A DNA stretch of 5,358 bases from Halobacteria archaeon. Its GTDB lineage: Bacteria > Pseudomonadota > Gammaproteobacteria > UBA9214. The number at the start of each line of letters is the position of its first letter. The stretch's first letter is position 1. Positions 1 to 5,358 of the stretch are shown here, piece by piece. The translations under genes and the position numbers were made by a program. The notes beneath the pieces were generated by a model. The model was not told where the DNA came from. It did not search any database and saw only the letters and a list, made by a program, of their open reading frames with translations. The DNA is taken from contig JABDRC010000100.1 in NCBI GenBank assembly GCA_013041945.1, forward strand, positions 1 through 5,358. The letters run 5' to 3'.

Positions 1-197
1 TGGTGGCAGATGACGACGGTTTCCCTGTCCGGGTCAAGCTGGTCGAGTGAAACCGGGATCTGCCGCATCGGTATCAGCAGCGATTCATCCAGATGGACAA
101 TTTTGTATTCCCATGGTTCGCGGACATCCAGCAGAATCGGCTTCTCGTCGGCAGACTCCAGGTAGTCCCTGCATTCGCCGGTGGTCATTTCACGCAA
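1..197 (-). CDS. rhodanese-like sulfurtransferase domain protein, 5' part only
   Basis: The gene runs leftward off the window; 65 complete codons are visible. The translation begins MREMTTGECRDYL, contains the rhodanese segment ILLDVREPWEY (residues 21-31), and ends at VVICH. Cys64 sits where single-domain rhodaneses carry the catalytic Cys that opens the C-x-x-G-x-R active-site loop; the rest of the loop lies outside. Rhodaneses accept sulfane sulfur on this Cys as a persulfide and pass it to acceptors, normally in the cytoplasm; the substrate here is unknown. I chose TTG at 197 because an AGAGG lies 10 nt upstream and it gives the usual family N-terminus (MREM-T-EL type). The in-frame ATG at 188 has no well-spaced ribosome site. 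The gene lies downstream of the pcm-like gene on the same strand, separated by a REPIN. From recalled gammaproteobacterial gene order, tolC may follow, but this is inference. The family call is secure, the biological role is not. Confidence 0.85.
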   Translation of the reverse strand, partial: MREMTTGECRDYLESADEKPILLDVREPWEYKIVHLDESLLIPMRQIPVSLDQLDPDRETVVICH

Positions 198-207
198 CTT
201 CTGGTTT

Positions 208-212
208 CCTCT
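208..212 (-). promoter_or_regulatory. ribosome binding site supporting the TTG start of the rhodanese gene
   Basis: Read on the minus strand this is AGAGG followed by AAA. It lies 10 nt before TTG 197 but 19 nt before the next in-frame ATG (188). The spacing favours the rarer TTG start. Confidence 0.55.
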
Positions 213-229
213 AATGCCAAAAAGTAGCA

Positions 230-299
230 GTAGGAGCGGACGATGTCCGCGAATGCGTTCCGCGTATGCCGGTTTGTTCGCGCATACCTGCGCTCCTAC
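230..299. repeat. REPIN: two inverted GTAG-headed REP palindromes
   Basis: The left REP (230-254, plus) is GTAGGAGCGGAC, triloop GAT, then GTCCGCGAAT. Its stem GCGGAC/GTCCGC is perfect (236-241 with 245-250). The right REP (276-299, minus) begins GTAGGAGCG and ends GCGCGAAC. The outer ends GTAGGAGCG (230-238) and CGCTCCTAC (291-299) pair perfectly, and an inner GTATGC (264-269)/GCATAC (282-287) pair can extend the fold into one long hairpin. A GTAG tetranucleotide 5' of an imperfect palindrome is the known signature of REPs mobilised by RAYT (TnpA-REP, Y1-type) transposases. The element lies between the pcm-like stop and the rhodanese start, so it would be in any shared mRNA and could reduce read-through or stabilise the upstream part. 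A third copy with the same stem lies at 3533-3557. Confidence 0.85.
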
Positions 300-317
300 C
301 CTGTCCGAATCAGCCGG

Positions 318-977
318 TTAAAAACTGAACCTGTCCGGTGATTCTGCATTGATCAGCGGCGGGATACAGGTCTCGAACAGGCATTCACGGGACCAGTGGC
401 CTTCGTCGACGCGGGTGATGAGGCCGGCCTCCATGATCGGCAGTTCACCCGAGATGACGAACAGGCGCCCGCCGACCTCGAGGTTGTGATGTAACTGCTG
501 CCGCAGCACCGGCAGCGAACCGGTGACGGCAATGATGTCATAACGGGCATCGCCGGTATCCTGCAGCGCATCACCGGTCTGCAGAGTGACATTGACGATG
601 TCCTGGCCGGCCAGCCGATTGCCGGCGGACTCGGTAAAGTCCGGCATGATATCGATGCTGGTGACATGACGGCCGAGTCGTGCCAGGCAGGCGGTCAGGT
701 AGCCGCTGCCGGTGCCGACCTCGAGGATCGAATGGGTCGTCTCGATGGCGAGTGCCTGCAGCAGCCGGCCCTCGACCTTGGGCGCCATCATGACCTGTTC
801 GTGGCCGAGCGGGATATTGGTATCGGCGAAGGCCAGCGAGGCATAGCGCTCCGGGACGAACGCCTCGCGCGGCACGGCGTTCATGGTGTCCAGCACCTGC
901 TGGTCGAGGACATCCCAGGTGCGCACCTGTTGCTCGATCATGTTGAAGCGTGCCTGCTCGATCTGTGCCTGGTTCAT
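318..977 (-). CDS. protein-L-isoaspartate O-methyltransferase-like SAM methyltransferase (divergent Pcm subfamily)
   Basis: This is a 219-residue class I methyltransferase-fold protein. With Met at 977 as residue 1, SAM-binding motif I is ILEVGTGSGYL (84-94). An acidic residue ends the next strand (SIDIM, Asp109), and post-motifs are GDA (135-137) and YDIIAVTGSLP (146-156). The N-terminus (IEQARFNMIEQQVRTWDVLD) is typical of the proteobacterial Pcm-like subfamily. Genuine Pcm enzymes repair isoaspartyl residues and carry a GQTISQP-type segment with a catalytic Ser; here the matching segment is GHEQVMMAPK (58-67), with no Ser. Repair activity is therefore doubtful and the substrate unknown. 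The start is uncertain. ATG 977 has AGGG 12 nt upstream, ATG 986 has the same AGGG only 3 nt away, and TTG 1013 has no good site. I chose 977 because it gives the usual family length. The gene is divergent from thiC and upstream of the rhodanese gene. Confidence 0.85.
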   Translation of the reverse strand: MNQAQIEQARFNMIEQQVRTWDVLDQQVLDTMNAVPREAFVPERYASLAFADTNIPLGHEQVMMAPKVEGRLLQALAIETTHSILEVGTGSGYLTACLARLGRHVTSIDIMPDFTESAGNRLAGQDIVNVTLQTGDALQDTGDARYDIIAVTGSLPVLRQQLHHNLEVGGRLFVISGELPIMEAGLITRVDEGHWSRECLFETCIPPLINAESPDRFSF

Positions 978-1123
978 GACAGTCATCTGCCCTGTGGAAA
1001 CAAAGGCGGCCAAGGGTACGGTGTTTGGCCCTTGCTGGCAATCTACCGGCCGGGGTGTTCTGGATGTTAAATATATAAAACAATGACTTGTGTGATACCG
1101 GCCGGATTCATTTGTTGCAAACC
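978..1123. promoter_or_regulatory. divergent promoter region between pcm-like gene and thiC
   Basis: Both flanking genes read away from this segment, so it must contain or adjoin both promoters. An AT-rich island (TTAAATATATAAAAC, 1067-1081) stands out from GC-rich surroundings. It offers -10-like hexamers on both strands: TATAAA at 1074-1079 on plus and TATATT at 1075-1070 on minus. I found no convincing -35 hexamer at 16-18 bp from either, so exact promoters are not called. Confidence 0.4.
1044..1105. repeat. paired direct repeat TACCGGCCGG flanking the AT-rich island
   Basis: TACCGGCCGG occurs at 1044-1053 and again at 1096-1105, 52 bp start to start. Each copy contains the palindrome CCGGCCGG. 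The pair brackets the AT-rich stretch at 1067-1081. Two identical palindromic sites about five helical turns apart in a divergent promoter region could be operators for one dimeric regulator, but the GC-rich composition makes chance recurrence possible. Confidence 0.45.
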
Positions 1124-1154
1124 GCCGGGGCTTTGGGTAACGTGTTGCCCCGGC
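1124..1154 (+). promoter_or_regulatory. GC-rich leader hairpin overlapping riboswitch stem P1
   Basis: GCCGGGGC (1124-1131) is the perfect reverse complement of GCCCCGGC (1147-1154), leaving a 15-nt loop. The right arm includes 1152-1154, the GGC of the 5' strand of the TPP aptamer closing stem P1. If the transcript starts upstream of 1124, this stem and P1 are mutually exclusive. It may be an alternative state of the switch or only a GC-rich coincidence. Confidence 0.45.
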
Positions 1155-1247
1155 TGGGGGTGCCCTGGTTCACGGTGTATGCCGTGCAGCAGATGGCTGA
1201 GAATTACCCTTGGAACCTGATCCGGCTAACACCGGCGTAGGGAAGCT
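1152..1247 (+). promoter_or_regulatory. TPP riboswitch (thi-box) controlling thiC
   Basis: The aptamer core is well conserved in order: GGGGTGCC (1157-1164), GGCTGAGA (1195-1202), TACCC (1205-1209), GAACCTGATC (1213-1222), and GCGTAGGGAAGC (1235-1246). P1 can form between GGCT (1152-1155) and AGCT (1244-1247) with one G-U pair. P3 contains CACGG (1171-1175)/CCGTG (1182-1186), and P5 is CCGG (1222-1225)/CCGG (1232-1235) around CTAACA. This class binds thiamine pyrophosphate and lowers expression of thiamine genes. It ends 43 nt before the thiC start codon. No U-tract terminator lies between aptamer and gene, so translational control is more likely than premature termination. I could not find a strong helix that masks the ribosome site at 1279-1283. 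Confidence 0.96.
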
Positions 1248-1278
1248 CACCACTGGCCAGCCCTGTGTATTGCAAAAC

Positions 1279-1283
1279 GAGGA
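1279..1283 (+). promoter_or_regulatory. thiC ribosome binding site
   Basis: GAGGA is centred 7 nt upstream of ATG 1291. It fixes the thiC start there, rather than at the in-frame TTG at 1210, which lies inside the riboswitch. Confidence 0.8.
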
Positions 1284-1290
1284 CGGCCCG

Positions 1291-3171
<1,881 letters not shown>

Positions 3172-3193
3172 TCGATCGCTGTCCGTTACATAA

Positions 3194-3216
3194 ATCTTCT
3201 TATAATCGAAGAAGAT
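3194..3216. terminator. AT-rich inverted repeat downstream of thiC, possible weak terminator
   Basis: ATCTTCTT (3194-3201) and AAGAAGAT (3209-3216) are perfect reverse complements around a 7-nt loop, starting 23 nt after the thiC stop. The position suits transcript-end formation. However, the stem is AT-rich and no U-tract follows, so it would be a poor intrinsic terminator. It may instead be an mRNA 3' end stabiliser or protein site. Confidence 0.35.
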
Positions 3217-3223
3217 AAATGAT

Positions 3224-3273
3224 GTCATTCACGCCACCGCCTTCGCGGGGACAGGCTCCGGCGGGAAACCAGT
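3224..3273 (-). repeat. degenerate ATTCCCGC-type palindromic repeat, copy 1 (inverted, expanded centre)
   Basis: The left arm GTCATTCACGC (3224-3234) and the right arm GGCGGGAAACCAGT (3260-3273) each differ by one base from the reverse complement of the intact copy at 3371-3400. The centre is enlarged by about 20 bp of GC-rich sequence (GCCTTCGCGGGG and CTCCGG motifs), so the element looks disrupted or partly duplicated internally. Confidence 0.6.
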
Positions 3274-3283
3274 GGTCAGTGAT

Positions 3284-3434
3284 CAGCTGATGACAAGTCT
3301 AACGCCATACCTTTGACCAGTGCACAGAGTGACCAAGTCGATTAGTATCCACTGCGATTGATGTTTTTGTACTGGATTCCCGCCTCCGCGGGAATGACGG
3401 ATTTTTTAACGTGGCAGCATGGTGTCATCAGCTG
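3284..3434. repeat. 12-bp perfect inverted repeat, 127-bp spacer
   Basis: CAGCTGATGACA (3284-3295) is exactly the reverse complement of TGTCATCAGCTG (3423-3434). The second ATTCCCGC-type palindrome (3371-3400) lies between the arms, and the first lies just outside the left arm. The arms could be ends of a decayed small element or duplicated protein sites. No flanking target duplication is evident. Confidence 0.55.
3371..3400 (+). repeat. ATTCCCGC-type palindromic repeat, copy 2 (intact), possible terminator
   Basis: ATTCCCGC (3376-3383), loop CTCC, and GCGGGAAT (3388-3395) form a perfect 8-bp GC-rich stem. The flanks CTGG and GACGG match the palindrome widely dispersed in Neisseria (dRS3-like) and many gammaproteobacteria. 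A run of six T at 3402-3407 begins 7 nt after the stem. It could therefore weakly terminate rightward transcripts, but the gap to the T run is longer than in good intrinsic terminators. Confidence 0.75.
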
Positions 3435-3451
3435 TAGTTGCGGATTACAGG

Positions 3452-3480
3452 CTGGATTGGCATTTCCTCGGGAATGACGC
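3452..3480 (+). repeat. ATTCCCGC-type palindromic repeat, copy 3 (degenerate)
   Basis: CTGGATT (3452-3458) and GGGAATGACG (3470-3479) match copy 2 exactly and are separated by the same 11 nt, but the centre has diverged. It still carries its own small palindrome, CATTTCC TC GGGAATG (3461-3476), with one wobble pair. It has the same orientation as copy 2. Confidence 0.65.
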
Positions 3481-3517
3481 AAGCAGCCGCGCCTGCACCG
3501 TGTTTGTTCTTAAACAT

Positions 3518-3534
3518 ATCGGGTAATACCTGAT
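3518..3534. promoter_or_regulatory. operator-like palindrome upstream of the motor pair
   Basis: ATCGGGT (3518-3524) and ACCTGAT (3528-3534) are reverse complements apart from one position and are separated by AAT. It lies 50 to 67 nt upstream of ATG 3585, where a regulator of this unit would be expected, and it abuts the REP at 3533. No clear promoter hexamers could be assigned around it. Confidence 0.3.
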
Positions 3535-3557
3535 TCGCGGACGCGGTCCGCTCCTAC
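3533..3557 (-). repeat. solitary GTAG-headed REP, same family as the REPIN at 230-299
   Basis: On the minus strand it reads GTAGGAGCGGAC, loop CGC, then GTCCGCGAAT. It differs from the copy at 230-254 only in the three loop bases, 22 of 25 identical, with both stems intact. It ends 27 nt before ATG 3585, so it lies in the leader of the motor operon and could affect its mRNA. No inverted partner was found within about 100 bp, so it appears to be a singlet. Confidence 0.85.
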
Positions 3558-3584
3558 ACCATCATTTTTTGAACAGGAACTGCA

Positions 3585-4511
3585 ATGACTGAAAGAAGCG
3601 TGAATTTCAGCAGCCGTATACTGCTGCGGCTCGTATTGCTTGGTGCGCTGGTGCTGGTCGTGCTGGTGTTGAACGTCAAGTTCATCGACGCGCTGTACTT
3701 TACCCGCCAGCTGACGCAGGCAGGTTTCATCATCAACGGCAGCATCATCGCGGTTTTCCTGCTCGGGCTGGTGAAGATCATCCTTTCGCTGATGCGCTAT
3801 ATGCGTGAAGAGGCCGCCATCGAACGCCTGGCGACGCGCCTGCAAGACGGACACGAGAATCCCCTGAAAGGCGTCAGTGGCCGCTCCATCATCGCGCGCC
3901 GCTACAACACCCTGCACGGGCTCAGCGAGAAATATGCCAGGATCAACCACAGTGCGCTGGCCTCCACCCTGCTGGCCAGGGAGAGCACGCGGACCAGTTT
4001 TGCCCGATACGTCAGCAATATCCTGATCCTGACGGGTGTGTTCGGCACTATCGTGTCGCTGTCGATCGCGCTGGCCGGCGCGTCCAACCTGCTGGACAGC
4101 ATGCAGGGCAGCGAAAACATGAGCCTGGTCATTCACGGTATGTCGACCGCCCTGTCGACGACCATCACCGCCATTCTCTGTTACCTGTTCTACGGCTACT
4201 TCTACCTGAAACTCGGCGATGCACAGCAGAATGTACTCAGCAAGGTCGAGGAATTTACCTCGGTCTGGCTGCTGCCCCGTTTCTCGCGTGACTGCGACAG
4301 CCTTGTGCACGAGGTCAGTGGCCTGGTTGGCGGGCTGCACGATGCGGCCGACGGCATGCGGATGGTACAGCAGGACTTCAGCGTGGCGGGAGACAACCTG
4401 CGGGCCGTGGTAACCGAACTCGCCGAGCGGGTCGGACAGACCTCGGCGGACATCAACGAGGTCAAGCGCCTGCTGCGCGACGGATTCAGGCTGCCGCCTG
4501 AAGATCGCTGA
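3585..4511 (+). CDS. MotA/TolQ/ExbB-family proton channel subunit, four-helix type
   Basis: This is a 308-residue inner-membrane protein. Hydrophobic segments fall at about 12-30, 47-68, 145-168 and 184-207. A basic, polar region of about 75 residues lies between the second and third, and a cytoplasmic tail of about 95 residues follows. The two-plus-two layout resembles MotA or ZorA more than TolQ and ExbB, which have three helices. The third helix has LTGVFGTIVSL (149-159), matching the G-L-L-G-T pattern of the family. The fourth has ALSTTITA (189-196), with the Thr pair typical of the proton path. Homologues form pentamers around two single-pass partners and turn ion flow into rotation or force. 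AGGAA lies 5 nt before ATG 3585. The next gene begins 2 nt after the stop, so the two are translationally coupled. The tail (240-300) is helical and amphipathic. No Tol-Pal, TonB, flagellar or Zorya neighbour is visible, so the family is firm but the system unknown. Confidence 0.88.
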   Translation: MTERSVNFSSRILLRLVLLGALVLVVLVLNVKFIDALYFTRQLTQAGFIINGSIIAVFLLGLVKIILSLMRYMREEAAIERLATRLQDGHENPLKGVSGRSIIARRYNTLHGLSEKYARINHSALASTLLARESTRTSFARYVSNILILTGVFGTIVSLSIALAGASNLLDSMQGSENMSLVIHGMSTALSTTITAILCYLFYGYFYLKLGDAQQNVLSKVEEFTSVWLLPRFSRDCDSLVHEVSGLVGGLHDAADGMRMVQQDFSVAGDNLRAVVTELAERVGQTSADINEVKRLLRDGFRLPPEDR

Positions 4512-4513
4512 TT

Positions 4514-5358
4514 ATGGACGAGGGATTTATAGACCTCAGGTACGGCGCGGAGCGCGATCCGGGCGGCGAAAGTTTCTGGCCGTCCTTTACCGACATCATG
4601 ATGGTGGTGCTGATGATTTTCATGATCGCCAGCACCATATTGATGCTGCGTAACTGGGAACTGGTTCGCGAGTTGCGTGCCACGCTGCAGGCGGAGCGCG
4701 AGGCCGAGGCGCTGGCGCTGTCGGCGACCCAGACCAGCGAGACCCTGGAAGAGCGCCTGGCCCAGGCGCAGCACGAGATATCGCAGCTGCGCATCCAGCT
4801 GTTGCGTGAGGGTGAACAAAGAAACGCCCTCAATGCAGACCTTGCATCGGCCAGGCAGCAGCAGATGAGGCTGGAGAGCGACAGGAAACGTCTGTCCACC
4901 CAGTTGCAGACCATGGGCGTGAAAAACACCCGCCTGACAGATGAAGCGACCTCGCTGCAGGCAACCGTTGATGAACTGCGCGAGCTCGAGCTGTCGCAGA
5001 CGGAGGAGCTTGCCCTGCTCCGGCAGCAAAGCACTGACTCGGATGCGGCACTGGCAGTGCTGCGCGGCGACTACGACGAGCTGAGTGTCAAGTACAACAA
5101 GCTGATCAAGCCGGCACGCACGGCCGCCGGCAAGTACCTCGTCTCGGTGCGCTACCGCAAGGAAGACGGTGTCTATCTGATCGAGTTCAAGGAATCCGAG
5201 AACGACAGCTATGAATTTGTCGACCGTGATCAGCTCGAGTCACAGCTGGCGGAACTGAAGGACCAGTATGCGGGCAGTCTCTATGTGAAAGTCATCATCC
5301 CGAAGGACAGCGGGCTTTCCTATAACGAGGCCTGGGGATTCACGCAGCAAATCCTGAC
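4514..5358 (+). CDS. single-pass coiled-coil partner with ExbD/TolR-like end domain, 3' truncated by window
   Basis: 281 codons are visible with no stop. Residues 1-20 are polar and presumably cytoplasmic. FWPSFTDIMM (21-30) leads into one membrane helix (about 27-46). Asp27 is placed like the proton-carrying Asp of MotB, ExbD, TolR and ZorB. Residues 47 to about 198 are rich in Leu, Glu, Gln, Arg and Ala, with almost no Pro or Gly, and look like a long coiled coil. From about 205, strand-like YLVSVRYR and VYLIEF lead to DQLESQLAEL (239-248) and LYVKVIIPKDSGLSY (256-270). That order recalls the ExbD/TolR periplasmic domain, in which a helix precedes a strand and then D-x-x-x-x-Y. No OmpA-type peptidoglycan motif appears in the visible part. 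The start is ATG 4514, with GAAGA about 9 nt upstream inside the previous gene. It presumably forms the inner stalk of a motor with that channel subunit. The missing end could add another domain. Confidence 0.8.
   Translation, partial: MDEGFIDLRYGAERDPGGESFWPSFTDIMMVVLMIFMIASTILMLRNWELVRELRATLQAEREAEALALSATQTSETLEERLAQAQHEISQLRIQLLREGEQRNALNADLASARQQQMRLESDRKRLSTQLQTMGVKNTRLTDEATSLQATVDELRELELSQTEELALLRQQSTDSDAALAVLRGDYDELSVKYNKLIKPARTAAGKYLVSVRYRKEDGVYLIEFKESENDSYEFVDRDQLESQLAELKDQYAGSLYVKVIIPKDSGLSYNEAWGFTQQIL

Larger units (their letters stand above)
3172..3584. other. 413-bp repeat-rich intergenic region between thiC and the motor pair
   Basis: I see no credible gene here. In order it holds an AT-rich inverted repeat after thiC, three copies of an ATTCCCGC-type palindrome, a 12-bp inverted repeat interlocked with them, a 17-bp operator-like palindrome, and one REP just before the next gene. 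Short imperfect direct repeats of the CAGTGGT/CAGTGAT type lie at 3271-3284. The density of small repeats suggests repeated insertion of non-autonomous palindromic elements. No transposase, tRNA or att-like duplication was seen. Confidence 0.8.

Noticed and set aside
666..1086. Plus-strand frames opposite the pcm-like gene
   Set aside because: They are antisense to conserved SAM-methyltransferase motifs, with no ribosome site or recognisable product.
1210..1290. An upstream extension of thiC by 27 codons from TTG 1210
   Set aside because: The extension lies within the TPP aptamer and its linker and has no ribosome site. ATG 1291 has GAGGA at 7 nt and gives the usual length.
3313..3348. Promoter with TTGACC (3313-3318) and TAGTAT (3343-3348)
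   Set aside because: The spacing is 24 bp, too long for a sigma-70 promoter, and no better -10 lies at 16-18 bp.
3501..3529. Promoter with TGTTTG and TAATAC, 17-bp spacing, ahead of the motor pair
   Set aside because: The -35 hexamer matches the consensus poorly and the -10 only partly, which is too weak to call.
3224..3557. A CRISPR array in the repeat-rich interval
   Set aside because: The repeats are palindromic, differ in orientation and spacing, and do not alternate with equal-length unique spacers. No cas gene is present.
3510..4340. A 276-codon minus-strand frame over the channel gene
   Set aside because: It is antisense to the membrane protein, and its Gln/His/Asp-rich translation has no domain character. 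The plus frame has clear membrane helices and a ribosome site.
4202..5034. Minus-strand frames across the coiled-coil gene
   Set aside because: The plus frame from 4514 is open to the window end, with a membrane helix, heptad-like composition and a terminal domain; the antisense frames show none of these.
3585..5358. Assignment of the pair as tolQ/tolR, exbB/exbD or motA/motB
   Set aside because: The channel has four rather than three predicted helices and a long tail. The partner has a long coiled coil not seen in ExbD or TolR and no visible OmpA domain as in MotB. A gene symbol would mislead.

Overview
The window looks like chromosomal DNA of a gammaproteobacterium with moderately high GC. 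The evidence is a divergent pcm-like/thiC pair, a TPP riboswitch ahead of thiC, and GTAG-headed REP palindromes of the type common in Pseudomonas and relatives. The genus cannot be fixed from the sequence alone.

Layout. Positions 1-977 (minus strand) hold the 5' part of a rhodanese-like sulfurtransferase gene that starts at TTG 197. Upstream of it is a protein-L-isoaspartate O-methyltransferase-like gene (977 to 318). The 120-bp gap between them holds a REP doublet (REPIN). Positions 978-1290 are a divergent regulatory region. It contains an AT-rich island flanked by two copies of TACCGGCCGG, a GC-rich hairpin, and a well-conserved TPP (thi-box) aptamer. Positions 1291-3171 (plus strand) are a complete thiC, encoding the pyrimidine-forming enzyme of thiamine biosynthesis. 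Positions 3172-3584 are a 413-bp repeat-rich intergenic region: three copies of an ATTCCCGC/GCGGGAAT palindrome family, a 12-bp inverted repeat interlocked with them, an operator-like palindrome, and a REP of the same family as the REPIN at the other end.

Positions 3585-5358 (plus strand) carry a tightly coupled two-gene unit. The first gene encodes a four-helix MotA/TolQ/ExbB-type proton-channel subunit. The second, cut by the window end, encodes a single-pass partner with a membrane Asp, about 150 residues of predicted coiled coil, and a terminal domain that reads like the ExbD/TolR periplasmic domain. Together they look like an ion-driven membrane motor that is neither Tol-Pal, TonB-ExbBD, flagellar MotAB nor canonical Zorya. 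This is the part most likely to be undescribed.

Functional links. thiC is expected to be repressed by thiamine pyrophosphate through its leader. The pcm-like and rhodanese genes probably form a separate leftward unit. The motor pair is probably its own operon, continuing to the right beyond the window.
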